The notes: generated by a model from the sequence alone, not told the origin. A DNA stretch of 64,000 bases from Mycobacterium sp. 852002-51961_SCH5331710 (GCF_001665535.1 NZ_LZSQ01000069.1:1-64000); one strand, 5' to 3'; shown: positions 42,215-50,357, numbered from the stretch's first letter. Made by a program: numbers and translations.

Positions 42215-43536
42215 TAGCTCACCAGCCGCGATAGGTCGACGCCTTGGGCGTCAAGGCTTTCGGTGCGGCGGGCGGCCCGTATCTTGACGATTTCATCGTC
42301 GGAGTAGCCGAGTTTCGCCAGCGCGTAGGAGGTCGGCAGAATGCCGGCCTGGTGCAGCTTCACCACCGCGTCGGCCTCTTGAGCGACTGATCGGGTTGCG
42401 GCGTCGGCCCATTGCACGCCGATGTCGTCGATCTGGTCCGGTGTGCGGCCGTCGCGGATCGCGATCATCAGTTTGGCTACCTGTTCCCAGGATCGGCCGA
42501 AGATCTGTTGCCGGTTCTCTGCCCGCGCTGCCAACGATGCCTCAGCGGCCCGCAGCGAGTCGGCGCTTGTCGGCTGATCGTGCATGACTCCGATGTAGTG
42601 GGCAGGCAACGCGGACACCGCCATGATCTGGCCGAGTAGCACGTTCACCGCGGTCTCGTAGCCGGTGAGATCGGCGCCCGCCAACTGGCCGAACTTTGCG
42701 TTGTCGTTTTCGGAGATCATCGCCCGGTTGCCCTCGGGGATAGGGTTGGCCTCTTCGGTTTCGCCTGTCTCGTCGCCGTTCTCGTCGAGCACCGGTATCT
42801 CGGTCAACTCGATGCCTGTCGCCCACCTGCGTGGCCTGGCGGTGTACTCCGACGCGACAAGCATGTCTGCAAGTGACTTGTTCAGCCCGTCCACCAACGG
42901 CATCAGATCATCGATCTCCGAGCAGCCGTAGTCGTCCAAGATCCGATCAGAGTTGCGTAGCGCAACGACCGGAACCGTACGAAGCGGGTTGCGGATCTCG
43001 TCAACGACGTTGTAGCCGTGCACGGTTGCGCCGGTCTGCTCGGCCCGCAGGCGCACGATCCGATCGGGCAGCAGCAGCACACCCTCAGTCGTGGTTTTCG
43101 TCTCCCAGCGCTTCACAGCGGCGGTGATTTCACGGCTTCCCGGATCGATCTGCACCGCAACCTGCTTGGCCGATTCAATCGTCACCTTTGGGCGGCCCGC
43201 TGCGTCGGCCCACACCCACACATACGAGTCGCCCAACAGCAGCGATTCGCGGTGCGCGATACCCGACTGTTGATCCATGTTCAGCCGAACCCATTCCGGC
43301 CACAGCGACGGGTCGCTGAACCCGGTGATCCGTAGCCGCTCGGCCAATGCTGTCACCGTCAGGCGCGGAATGTTCGACGCGATCCGCCCAAACCGGCTGC
43401 CCAAAGCGGTCTTCGCCTCCGGGGACAGGAACGCCAGCGCCTGGCGACCCTGGTAGTAACGCTCCAATTCGCCGTAGCGGCCGGCGGGCTCGTTGAGCCG
43501 TTGCATCAGCTCGATAACCAAATCATCTTGTGTCAT
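42214..43536 (-). CDS. Phage portal protein
   Basis: A 440-residue portal of the SPP1 gp6-like class: ELERYYQGRQALAFLSPE at the start, RIASNIPRLTVTALAERLRI, and QQSGIAHRESLLLGDSYVWVW. It forms the dodecameric gate at one capsid vertex. The ATG at 43536 overlaps the terminase stop as ATGA and follows GGAGTTTCGC. The open frame beyond it upstream is a shadow of the terminase gene. Confidence 0.88.
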   Translation of the reverse strand: MTQDDLVIELMQRLNEPAGRYGELERYYQGRQALAFLSPEAKTALGSRFGRIASNIPRLTVTALAERLRITGFSDPSLWPEWVRLNMDQQSGIAHRESLLLGDSYVWVWADAAGRPKVTIESAKQVAVQIDPGSREITAAVKRWETKTTTEGVLLLPDRIVRLRAEQTGATVHGYNVVDEIRNPLRTVPVVALRNSDRILDDYGCSEIDDLMPLVDGLNKSLADMLVASEYTARPRRWATGIELTEIPVLDENGDETGETEEANPIPEGNRAMISENDNAKFGQLAGADLTGYETAVNVLLGQIMAVSALPAHYIGVMHDQPTSADSLRAAEASLAARAENRQQIFGRSWEQVAKLMIAIRDGRTPDQIDDIGVQWADAATRSVAQEADAVVKLHQAGILPTSYALAKLGYSDDEIVKIRAARRTESLDAQGVDLSRLVS

Positions 43537-44996
43537 GCGAAACTCCGTGTCTTCTTTCGTTTCTTGGTGGCGCGCCAGGTGGCGCGTGAATGCGCCATGA
43601 CAAGGCAAGCGGCGCAGTCGATCTTGCGGGCTTGGCGCGACCTCGACGCCTTGTCGAGTCGCATACCACGCGGGTCTTCTCGGATCACCGCTGCGGCTAC
43701 GTGGGCGGCTAGCACAGGGTGCCCTGAGTGCGTCAGCGCGCCGTTGACGCACGCCTTGTAAAGATCCGTGGTGGCGGCGGTCAAACGGCTCGGGCTGTGG
43801 GGGAACTCGACGACTGGCAGCCGTTCGGCCTCCAATGCCTGAAGGGTGCGAGTGAAGCGGAACGGGTCTGCACAGATCTCCTGCACCCGCCACCGCTTGC
43901 ACGCTTCGCGGATCGTCTGTTCTACCTCTGCGACGGGCACGCGATAGTCGGGGTCGCCTTTCGGGTCCCACACGCGCACCACGTCGAAATGTGGCTCAGT
44001 CGAGACAGTCCCGACCAGGATGGCGGTTGCGTCCGAGTTGTAGGAGCCATCGAGGCTTAGAACAACGTCGGTCCCCTCCGGTACGGGCTCACCGGTCGAG
44101 AGGGATTCCCAAACACCGGGCGGCAAGAAGGCGTCGTCGTTGTCGATGGGCAGCTGGCACAGCCGCGCCCGACGAAACGTCGCCTCCCGCGTCTTCGGCG
44201 GCAACAAGGCGTGCAGTGCGTCGCGGTGCAAGAAATCGTCGAGGGCGGGGTTGGCCAGCTCCCAGCAATGAGCGCAGTCGACGGGGTGATCCTCGAAGCC
44301 GGCCGCCGAGAACTCGCGCCACACCATTGACGTGTCGTCGGGATTGTCGGCGGCGTAGTTCCGAAGATCCAGCAGCACTTGATCGTTAAGGTTCGGCCCC
44401 GGCGTCCCTATGCAGACCAGAGTGGAATGCTCGCGTTTCCCCTGCGCCAGCGTCAGCACCTCGTACGAGTCGCGGTTGGCTACACCGGCCTCGTCGAGGA
44501 TCGCCAACGTGTAGTCCAAACCCTCCAAACGTTTCGGCTCAGCCGGTAGGCAGTGAAACGAACTGTCCGTGTTCGGGATATACAACCGTTCCTTGAACAC
44601 CTGACAGCGGGAAGAAAGGTCCTCGTCGAGTTCCACCATGCGGCGCGCGATGTTGAATACGATCCCGGCCTGGCGTTCGTCAACAGCGACGACGCACACC
44701 ACCGAACCCTCACCACCCGTGAACAGTTCGTAGACGCCCCACGCGGACATCAGCGAGCTTTTCCCGGACCCACGCGGCAGCATCCAGCCCGCCGTGCGCG
44801 GCCGAGGATTTGCGTCCAGCACCGACCCTACGAGGTCGCGCTGCCAATCCCTCAGCCGCAGCGGCGACCTCGCGCCCGTGCCTTTCGGCACCTTCACGAA
44901 CTTCTGGCAAAACGAATCGAAACGCGCCGAACCTGTCGACCGCGGCCGCCAAGGCAACACACTGTCATCGACAGCTGCCTTCGGTCCGGCTCTCAT
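43533..44996 (-). CDS. Terminase large subunit
   Basis: About 487 residues. The ATPase has LPRGSGKSSLMSAW (Walker A) and LAILDEAG (Walker B), and the nuclease domain begins VVLSLDGSYNSDATAI. It would package satellite DNA into its own proheads. The start at 44996 was chosen for a GGAG just upstream; an ATG at 45059 is the alternative. A small terminase gene is not recognisable next to it, so DNA recognition may depend on another protein. Confidence 0.9.
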   Translation of the reverse strand: MRAGPKAAVDDSVLPWRPRSTGSARFDSFCQKFVKVPKGTGARSPLRLRDWQRDLVGSVLDANPRPRTAGWMLPRGSGKSSLMSAWGVYELFTGGEGSVVCVVAVDERQAGIVFNIARRMVELDEDLSSRCQVFKERLYIPNTDSSFHCLPAEPKRLEGLDYTLAILDEAGVANRDSYEVLTLAQGKREHSTLVCIGTPGPNLNDQVLLDLRNYAADNPDDTSMVWREFSAAGFEDHPVDCAHCWELANPALDDFLHRDALHALLPPKTREATFRRARLCQLPIDNDDAFLPPGVWESLSTGEPVPEGTDVVLSLDGSYNSDATAILVGTVSTEPHFDVVRVWDPKGDPDYRVPVAEVEQTIREACKRWRVQEICADPFRFTRTLQALEAERLPVVEFPHSPSRLTAATTDLYKACVNGALTHSGHPVLAAHVAAAVIREDPRGMRLDKASRSRQARKIDCAACLVMAHSRATWRATKKRKKTRSFA

Positions 44997-45010
44997 GGCA
45001 GGCTCCAGGT

Positions 45011-45244
45011 ATGGCAAGCATGAAGGGTCCATACGTCGACTTCGAGATTGTCTGGGCATACGGAGGCCCGCCGGGACTCAAGGAACAGATCACAGACGAG
45101 ACGAAGCTCCAAGTCACCGAGGCCGGCGTTCTGCAGATCACGGATACCGCCAGCGGGTCGGCAATTACCTGCGCGCCTCACACGTGGAAGTTCGTGTTGC
45201 AGCATCAGACGTTGGAACCGAGGCCAATTGCGGTGTTCGACTGA
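45011..45244 (+). CDS. Small hypothetical protein on the opposite strand
   Basis: A 77-residue frame (MASMKGPYVDFEIVWAYGGP, then TDTASGSAITCAPHTWKF) lying between HNH and terminase genes but on the other strand. Its composition looks like real protein and it fills the gap precisely, ending 3 bp from the HNH gene end. I do not recognise it. Genes of this kind in satellites sometimes act as accessory packaging or anti-helper factors, but here that is speculation. Confidence 0.5.
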   Translation: MASMKGPYVDFEIVWAYGGPPGLKEQITDETKLQVTEAGVLQITDTASGSAITCAPHTWKFVLQHQTLEPRPIAVFD

Positions 45245-45246
45245 CT

Positions 45247-45738
45247 TCACGTAGACCGCCTACTGGTGTGTAACGCCCCCTGCGGCTTGCCATCCGGCGG
45301 CGATTCGGCCCCTTGACCGCATAGGCCCTGGTCAGAGGCTCGGCGTGCTGCCTCGATCCGTTCGCGGCCTTTACGAGTTGGGCGTCGTTTGTAAGCCTCC
45401 TCGAGTCGTGCGATCACGGCATCGGCTTCGGCTTGGGTGTACCTGTCGCCGCGCCTGCTGTTGTCCGTGTGGCAGAGCACGCGGAGGTTCTCGACGGCGT
45501 AGGCGAGTTCCTCGTAGTCGCTGACCGGGAGGATGTGGTCGACGGTCAGGCGCTCTGTGGACCCACACATATCGCAGTAGTTCTGCAGCTTGCGTAGGCG
45601 CTGTGACAGCTTCTTCCACTTCGTGGTGTTGGTGTGGACGTGGCCCTCGGGCCGTGGCTTGTCAGCCGGTGTGCAGTCGCGGCAATAGCTGCCGGCCGTG
45701 ATCGGCTCCCCGCATGCGAGGCATGGGCGGGCGATCAC
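45247..45738 (-). CDS. HNH endonuclease
   Basis: A 163-residue HNH nuclease with the core TVDHILPVSDYEELAYAVEN followed by LRVLCHTDNSRRGD. Two CxxC-type pairs (CLAC, CDMC) suggest zinc binding. HNH proteins placed beside large terminase genes assist packaging cleavage in many phages, and this partner is also typical of capsid-forming satellites. It overlaps the next gene upstream by 4 bp. Confidence 0.87.
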   Translation of the reverse strand: MIARPCLACGEPITAGSYCRDCTPADKPRPEGHVHTNTTKWKKLSQRLRKLQNYCDMCGSTERLTVDHILPVSDYEELAYAVENLRVLCHTDNSRRGDRYTQAEADAVIARLEEAYKRRPTRKGRERIEAARRASDQGLCGQGAESPPDGKPQGALHTSRRST

Positions 45739-46016
45739 TCGGTGTCCTGGTTGATTTGGTGGGCGCGGTCGCGGAGGGCGGCGAGTTCTTCTGCGCTGAG
45801 TTGCATGAGTTCGCCGAGGAACCGGTGCAGTCCCTCGACCTGACTCGGGGCGAGGGCGAGGAGGAAGTGGCCGAGGATCTGGTCGCGGAATTGGACGCCG
45901 ATGCCCAACGTGGCGTTGGGTGCGGCGAAGAGGCGGCCTTCGAGATCGTGTGGTGCGAGGACGACGGTGCCCTGCGGGAAGTCGACGGCGGCCGGGTCGT
46001 GGAAGTTGGTAGTCAT
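45735..46016 (-). CDS. Hypothetical satellite protein
   Basis: A 93-residue protein, MTTNFHDPAAVDFPQGTVVL, then a hydrophobic/helical C-terminus (SAEELAALRDRAHQINQ). I do not recognise a family. It overlaps neighbours by ATGA on both sides, as do most genes here, indicating a single translation-coupled operon. The longer open frame upstream (to 46268) is a shadow of the SWIM-like gene. Confidence 0.6.
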   Translation of the reverse strand: MTTNFHDPAAVDFPQGTVVLAPHDLEGRLFAAPNATLGIGVQFRDQILGHFLLALAPSQVEGLHRFLGELMQLSAEELAALRDRAHQINQDTE

Positions 46017-46219
46017 GGTGTTTCTCCTTTGTTGAGGACTCGGTGGTCGAGAAGTTCTTCGACGCGGCCCATGTGCGGGCAGTCGACGAACTCGAGTTCG
46101 TCGCAGGTGCATGTCCAGCCGTCGCGGGGACGCCAGCGAACGAGGTAGTTGTCGACGGTGGCGAGGACTGTGGCGTCGCGGGAGCGGGCGCCTAGGACGC
46201 GTAGGAACCGTACGGTCAT
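46013..46219 (-). CDS. Small SWIM-like zinc-finger protein
   Basis: A 68-residue protein with a CxC...CxH arrangement: WTCTCDELEFVDCPHMGRVEELL resembles a SWIM zinc finger, here given by its Cys and His residues. Such fingers bind DNA or proteins. It overlaps both neighbours by 4 bp. The role in the satellite is unknown. Confidence 0.6.
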   Translation of the reverse strand: MTVRFLRVLGARSRDATVLATVDNYLVRWRPRDGWTCTCDELEFVDCPHMGRVEELLDHRVLNKGETP

Positions 46220-47607
46220 GCGGTCTGTTCTCCTGTTTGCTGGGCGTTGCGGTACTTGTTCCGTTCACGGCGTCGATGTTGTGGCCGGTTGGGGTCCACC
46301 GTGGACCTGTGGTCCACCTCTTGTTTCCGCTGTTCAGACAGGGTGGACGGGTGGTCCACGGGTGGACCTCCGTACAGCGTTCCCGTTGGCCCTTTAGCGG
46401 TTCTAGCTGCGGTTATGCGGCGTTCGGTGATCAGCTCATTGATGGCGGCGTCGAAGTAGTCGCGCACGTCGGATTTGAGGCTGCGCCTTAGCTGGTTGTG
46501 GGGGATCAGCTGCTGATCGGGGAGCCGTGAGACGGTCCGCAGGATGCCCTCTTTACACCGCTGGAGCTTCCGATCGGAGATGATCTCCTCACGTTCGGCT
46601 GTGGCGAGTGCGCGGGCGGTGTTCTGGTTGCGGGACTGCTCGACGAGTGCGCGGCGGCAACGTTCGCGCGTGTGGGCGCTGACGTCCATCACGTAGCCCG
46701 ACAGTTTCCAGTCGGTGTCGTCGACGATCGTGCGGCCGTCGAGTGCCATCAACGCGACTGCGACCTTCAACTGGCACAACAGTCTGTGTCCGTCCAGCGG
46801 ATCGACGTTGTGGTCCTCGCGGAGTACTGCGAGGCGATAGTTGTCAATCGCGGTGCGGGCCGACTCTGGCACCTTGAGATCAGCGTTGCCGCCGACGACA
46901 CGGAGGTGTCCTACGTCGCGCCCCCACGACGGGGTCTGGACCTTCCACACGCCGGGATCTTCTGGTGGGTCGTCGGGTGCGTCGGGATCGGTAACGGGAA
47001 GCCACACGAACCGCTGCGGCAATCCACCATCGGCGGCACCGAGTAGGGTCTGTGACCGTAGAGGCTGGACGCCTGCGATCAGGCAGGCCCGGTAGGAGTG
47101 GGCCTCGACGATGACGCGGGTGTCCTTGCCGGCGTTGCCGAATCCGAGTTGTTCCCCGGAGTACAGCTTGCGGGTCTCCGCTGAGAGGGTGGCACCGGAG
47201 CGGGCGGCAAGCGCGGCCCAGGTGTCGATCTCCGGGCAGGTGAAGATCACGTTGGTCACCGGATTGGGGTCGTCGGGTTTAGTGCCGATCGGCCGGAAGG
47301 TGCGGGCGACGCCCTCTCCGGTGCCGATCGGCACTTGCTCGATACGGGGGCCGTCGAACTGAATGCCTTCTACGGATGCAGCGTCAGCAGCCCCCTTACC
47401 GGTACCGGACGGGCCAACCGAACCGATGAACAGGTTCAACGACGTGCGTCCACCGACCAGCCCGGGAATGGTGATGTTCGGGGGGATCGTGGCGACCGCG
47501 CGGGCCATCGCGTTGCCGACAACGGCCCAAGGGCCGACCCTGCGGGCACGCGCCACTGTAAGCGCGTGCTGCAGGACCGGCCGGGCATTCCAGAACGTGG
47601 CTGTCAA
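46216..47607 (-). CDS. P-loop replication protein (DUF3987-like primase/helicase)
   Basis: A 463-residue protein with GSVGPSGTGKGAADAA (P-loop) around residue 69, NVIFTCPEIDTWAAL (Walker B-like) and a C-terminal winged-helix-like region ending in a basic tail. Similar proteins occupy the replication slot in small mycobacterial prophage-like elements. It could unwind or prime the excised element for replication. The TTG start follows GGAGG and overlaps the previous stop (TTGA). The frame is open further upstream but lacks a reasonable start. Confidence 0.72.
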   Translation of the reverse strand: MTATFWNARPVLQHALTVARARRVGPWAVVGNAMARAVATIPPNITIPGLVGGRTSLNLFIGSVGPSGTGKGAADAASVEGIQFDGPRIEQVPIGTGEGVARTFRPIGTKPDDPNPVTNVIFTCPEIDTWAALAARSGATLSAETRKLYSGEQLGFGNAGKDTRVIVEAHSYRACLIAGVQPLRSQTLLGAADGGLPQRFVWLPVTDPDAPDDPPEDPGVWKVQTPSWGRDVGHLRVVGGNADLKVPESARTAIDNYRLAVLREDHNVDPLDGHRLLCQLKVAVALMALDGRTIVDDTDWKLSGYVMDVSAHTRERCRRALVEQSRNQNTARALATAEREEIISDRKLQRCKEGILRTVSRLPDQQLIPHNQLRRSLKSDVRDYFDAAINELITERRITAARTAKGPTGTLYGGPPVDHPSTLSEQRKQEVDHRSTVDPNRPQHRRRERNKYRNAQQTGEQTA

Positions 47608-47876
47608 GCTGCCACCTCCCACATTTCGGCGACGCGGATTGCGAGGCGCTGATCTTCTCCACCTCGCCGCCACATCACCCGCAGCGCCCGCAAGTTCGGA
47701 GCTGGAGCGAGCCCTTGGATAAGGAGATGTTCAACCGCGTCCCGGTACCCGTCTACGTACCGTTCGGTGATCTCGTCGGGGTCGTCGTAGTGCCAGGGAT
47801 CGCCGTCCTCGATGCGCCGGGAGGCGCTGCGGCGGCGGTGGATACCTGTGATGTACTCGGCGGCTGCGGCATTCAT
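47604..47876 (-). CDS. Hypothetical satellite protein
   Basis: A 90-residue protein, helical and charged, with EDGDPWHYDDPDEITERYVD and EHLLIQGLAPAPN. No family recognised. It couples by short overlap to the replication protein gene downstream and to the small gene upstream, so it is probably an early gene of the same operon. Confidence 0.6.
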   Translation of the reverse strand: MNAAAAEYITGIHRRRSASRRIEDGDPWHYDDPDEITERYVDGYRDAVEHLLIQGLAPAPNLRALRVMWRRGGEDQRLAIRVAEMWEVAA

Positions 47877-48073
47877 AGCGTCTCCCGCAGGCGGTCGAGG
47901 GCAGCCAGGGTGCTGGTGATGTTGTCGTGGATCTGTTGGGCGCGGGTGCGTCGGGCACCGTCGAGGTGGCCGATCGCGTCGTGCAAGTAGTAGGCCGATG
48001 TGTCGATGTGGTCGCGGGCTGAGTCGATGGCATGCTTCGCGGCCTGGTCGACGTCGCAGGCTGTCTGTGTCAT
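47873..48073 (-). CDS. Hypothetical helical satellite protein
   Basis: A 66-residue, strongly helical protein (AAKHAIDSARDHIDTSAYYL). The start at 48073 has a GGAAG seven bases before; an ATG at 48181, overlapping the excisionase stop as ATGA, would add a Pro/Ser-rich 36-residue leader. I cannot decide between them. No function is recognised. Confidence 0.55.
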   Translation of the reverse strand: MTQTACDVDQAAKHAIDSARDHIDTSAYYLHDAIGHLDGARRTRAQQIHDNITSTLAALDRLRETL

Positions 48074-48177
48074 GATTGAACTTCCAATCTGATCTAGTGA
48101 GGGTTGGGTGCAGCGCCTCCCGCCCGACGCGGCAACGTCGGGATAAACGGGGGGCGTTGACGTATTGGGGGTGTTGG

Positions 48178-48393
48178 TCATGCAGCCCCCGGCCGATCGT
48201 CGGTTCGCTGCAAGGTGTTTGACGCGATCCACTGATGCACGTCGTCCCAGTCGTAGAAGACCCTCTTGCCGAGCTTCTTGAACTTGGGACCGGTTCCGCG
48301 ATAGCGCTCTTGCGCTAGTGCCGCTTCTGATGTGCGGCGGTACACCGCGACCTCTGCCGGGGTTGCCAGCGGTCGAGGCGGGAGGTCAGCCAC
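48178..48393 (-). CDS. Excisionase-like (MerR/HTH_17-type) DNA-binding protein
   Basis: A 71-residue protein with a winged-helix HTH typical of phage excisionases: LATPAEVAVYRRTSEAAL, then KKLGKRVFYDWDDVHQWI. It lies divergently beside the repressor, where Xis, Cro or AlpA-type proteins sit, and probably both controls early transcription and directs integrase to excise. Confidence 0.8.
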   Translation of the reverse strand: MADLPPRPLATPAEVAVYRRTSEAALAQERYRGTGPKFKKLGKRVFYDWDDVHQWIASNTLQRTDDRPGAA

Positions 48394-48421
48394 GTGACTG
48401 TATCCTTTCTATCTCGTGAGA

Positions 48422-48505
48422 GATCCAAACGATCGCTCTGAGGCTAATCGTGCATCACGATTCCTCACTCTGTCAAGTGAATCGCTTGTGCGATCCAAAA
48501 GATCG
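48422..48505. promoter_or_regulatory. Operator region between excisionase and repressor genes
   Basis: Several repeats lie between the divergent genes: GATCCAAACGATCG (48422-48435) and GATCCAAAAGATCG (48492-48505), the perfect inverted repeat AATCGTG-CAT-CACGATT (48446-48462), and ATCGC-TTGT-GCGAT (48481-48494). This is the layout of a phage-like immunity switch, with several operators shared by opposing promoters. Confidence 0.65.
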
Positions 48506-48519
48506 ATTAAGATGTCTTC

Positions 48520-49047
48520 ATGGCAGCAGACCAAGAGCCTGAGAAGGCACTAACGAAAAACCCACTGGGGCCGAGCGGTGAGGCGGTCGCCGCCAACGTC
48601 GAGCGCCTACTGAAGGAACAGAACCTGACGTTTGCGGCTCTGTCGGATCGCCTCGCGAAGATCGGCCGCACGATACCACCACTTGGGTTGCGAAAAATCG
48701 TCAGACGGACGCGTCGAGTCGACGCAGATGATCTGATCGGACTTGCTGTTGCCCTTGGTGTTTCACCGGTTACGCTGCTGATGCCCGAAACTCACGATGC
48801 CGGCGAAATGGTAGGCACAACGGGTGCCGACGAGGAACTGACCGCGCAGCAGTTGTGGGACTGGCTACGCGGTAGCTATCCGCTTCCGGGCGATGACCGG
48901 CTGACCCTCGTATTTAGGGCGGCGGCATGGCCCGGCTGGCGGCTCACCGACCAGGTTCAGCAGGACAGGAAAACGCAGGCGGCGTGGCTGAAGGCTCGTC
49001 GGGCAGAGCGTCGAGAACAGGAGCTGCTGTCCGATGGCGACGATTAG
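48520..49047 (+). CDS. XRE-type immunity repressor
   Basis: A 175-residue protein with an HTH domain (VAANVERLLKEQNLTFAALSDRLAKIG, then VDADDLIGLAVALGVSP) and a less conserved C-terminal region. It is expressed divergently from the excisionase and early genes, with operators between. It overlaps the integrase gene by 14 bp, so lysogeny functions are coupled: repressor and integrase are made together in the resident state. Confidence 0.85.
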   Translation: MAADQEPEKALTKNPLGPSGEAVAANVERLLKEQNLTFAALSDRLAKIGRTIPPLGLRKIVRRTRRVDADDLIGLAVALGVSPVTLLMPETHDAGEMVGTTGADEELTAQQLWDWLRGSYPLPGDDRLTLVFRAAAWPGWRLTDQVQQDRKTQAAWLKARRAERREQELLSDGDD

Positions 49048-50182
49048 GCGGTACCCGACCGTAGCTGGGGAGCGGTGGGAAGTCCGTTACCGCCAGCCCA
49101 ATGGGAACACTTCTCGTAAGCGCGGATTCACTACCAAGCGCGACGCATCGGCGTGGGCATCGAAGGTCGAGACCTCCAAGACCGAGGGTGCCTACGTATC
49201 ACCGGCGCGGGGCCGGGTGACAGTCGGCGATCTGTCAGTCGGATGGCTGTCACGACAGGAACAGACACTTGCGCCGTCCTATTACCGCACGATTAAGTAC
49301 GCGTACGGCAAGCATGTCGGACCCAAGTGGGCCGCCGTGCCCGTGAACAAGGTCGACATTCTGGATGTGAAGGCGTGGGCGGCGGCCATGACCCGCGACG
49401 GATCGAGCGCGACTGTGGTCAATAGGGCGGTCGGCATCCTGGCGGGCATCCTCGACGACGCGATCGAGCACCGGGCACTGGCGTTCAATCCAGCGCGTCG
49501 GTTCAAGCGGGGGGAGAAGCCGAAGAAATCACCGAAGCGACATGTGTACCTCACCGAGGAGGATGTGTGCCGGTTGGCCGAGGAGTCCGGTCGTCACGCC
49601 GATCTCGTGCTGACACTGGCATTCACCGGGTTGCGGTGGGGTGAGGCGATCGCGCTGACCGTCGCCGATGTGGAGTTCTTGAAACGTCGTATCTCGGTGC
49701 ATCGCAATGCCGTCCAGGTCGGGCAGGAATTCGAGGTCGGGCAGACCAAAGGCAAGGAGAATCGCACGGTGCCGGTCGCCGCGTCGGTGCTGGCTCGGCT
49801 GGCGGTACGGTGCGAGGGCAAGGCTCCCGACGACTTACTTTTCCCGGCGCGCAACGGCGGCTATTTGAAACGTCCGAGTTATGACTCGACGGGTTGGTTC
49901 AACCGGGCGGTCGAGCGGGCGCAGGTGCAGACGATCACGCCTCACGATCTGCGACACGCGGCAGCGTCGCTTGCGGTGTCGGCGGGCGCGAATGTGCTTG
50001 CGGTGTCGCGGATGCTCGGCCACAAAGACCCGTCCGTGACGTTGCGGGTCTACAGCGATTTGTTCGACTCCGACCTCGACGCGGTAGCGGTCAATCTCGA
50101 CGCGAAGATCGAGAAGTGTGTCCAAAGTGTGTCCAAAGCACCTGCCGACCGTCGCCGACCGCGCAAGAAAACAGCTGTCTAG
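49034..50182 (+). CDS. Tyrosine integrase
   Basis: A 382-residue tyrosine recombinase with an N-terminal arm-binding domain, core-binding SAM-like domain and catalytic domain. Catalytic residues visible are R201 (TGLRWGE), H304 and R307 (HDLRH), H330 (LGHKD) and nucleophile Y340. It inserts the element at the tRNA-Leu 3' end, 28 bp beyond its own stop. The last coding codons (near residues 362-368) contain the right arm-type repeats. Confidence 0.93.
   Translation: MATIRRYPTVAGERWEVRYRQPNGNTSRKRGFTTKRDASAWASKVETSKTEGAYVSPARGRVTVGDLSVGWLSRQEQTLAPSYYRTIKYAYGKHVGPKWAAVPVNKVDILDVKAWAAAMTRDGSSATVVNRAVGILAGILDDAIEHRALAFNPARRFKRGEKPKKSPKRHVYLTEEDVCRLAEESGRHADLVLTLAFTGLRWGEAIALTVADVEFLKRRISVHRNAVQVGQEFEVGQTKGKENRTVPVAASVLARLAVRCEGKAPDDLLFPARNGGYLKRPSYDSTGWFNRAVERAQVQTITPHDLRHAAASLAVSAGANVLAVSRMLGHKDPSVTLRVYSDLFDSDLDAVAVNLDAKIEKCVQSVSKAPADRRRPRKKTAV
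50117..50137. promoter_or_regulatory. Candidate integrase arm-type sites, right arm
   Basis: Two copies of TGTGTCCAAA (50117-50126 and 50128-50137), 11 bp apart, about 70 bp inside the right core and inside the integrase coding end. They match the left pair at 39478-39498 in sequence, spacing and orientation. Confidence 0.5.
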
Positions 50183-50207
50183 CTGCGAAGATACGACAAA
50201 GGATTTT

Positions 50208-50235
50208 GTGTCCGAGGGGGGACTTGAACCCCCAC
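50208..50235. repeat. Right attachment site (attR), 28-bp core within tRNA-Leu
   Basis: Identical to 39360-39387. It covers the acceptor 3' strand and T-arm half of the tRNA-Leu gene, so integration rebuilds a complete tRNA gene on this side. Confidence 0.92.
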
Positions 50236-50294
50236 GCCCGTTAATAGGGCACTAGCACCTCAAGCTAGCGCGTCTGCCATTCCGCCACTCGGAC
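50209..50294 (-). tRNA. tRNA-Leu (anticodon GAG)
   Basis: On the minus strand the acceptor strands GTCCGAG and CTCGGAC pair perfectly. The anticodon stem CTAGC/GCTAG encloses loop TTGAGGT, giving anticodon GAG. A long variable arm (class II) and GGTTCAAGTCC T-arm are present. CCA is not encoded. The gene is intact although its 3' part was supplied by the satellite. It is the integration target and marks the border to conserved chromosome. Confidence 0.95.
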
Positions 50295-50357
50295 TCGTTG
50301 TGGGCAGCTAAGGCTATCGGATCACCGAGGCCGGACCCAAACCCAGCTGGCACGTCA

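Larger units (their letters stand above)
39360..50235. mobile_element. Tail-less, capsid-forming phage satellite (cf-PICI/phiRv-like) in tRNA-Leu
   Basis: A 10.9-kb element bounded by a perfect 28-bp direct repeat of the tRNA-Leu 3' end. It has an integrase and repressor on the plus strand, and an excisionase, P-loop replication protein, HNH and head genes on the minus strand. Terminase, portal, minor head, scaffold, capsid and two connectors are present; tail, lysis and holin genes are absent. Its size and gene content match capsid-forming phage-inducible islands and recall phiRv1/phiRv2 of M. tuberculosis. All frames are intact. Confidence 0.85.

Noticed and set aside
39360..50235. Complete temperate prophage
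   Set aside because: No tail, tape measure, lysin or holin gene lies anywhere between the attachment sites, and the element is only 10.9 kb.
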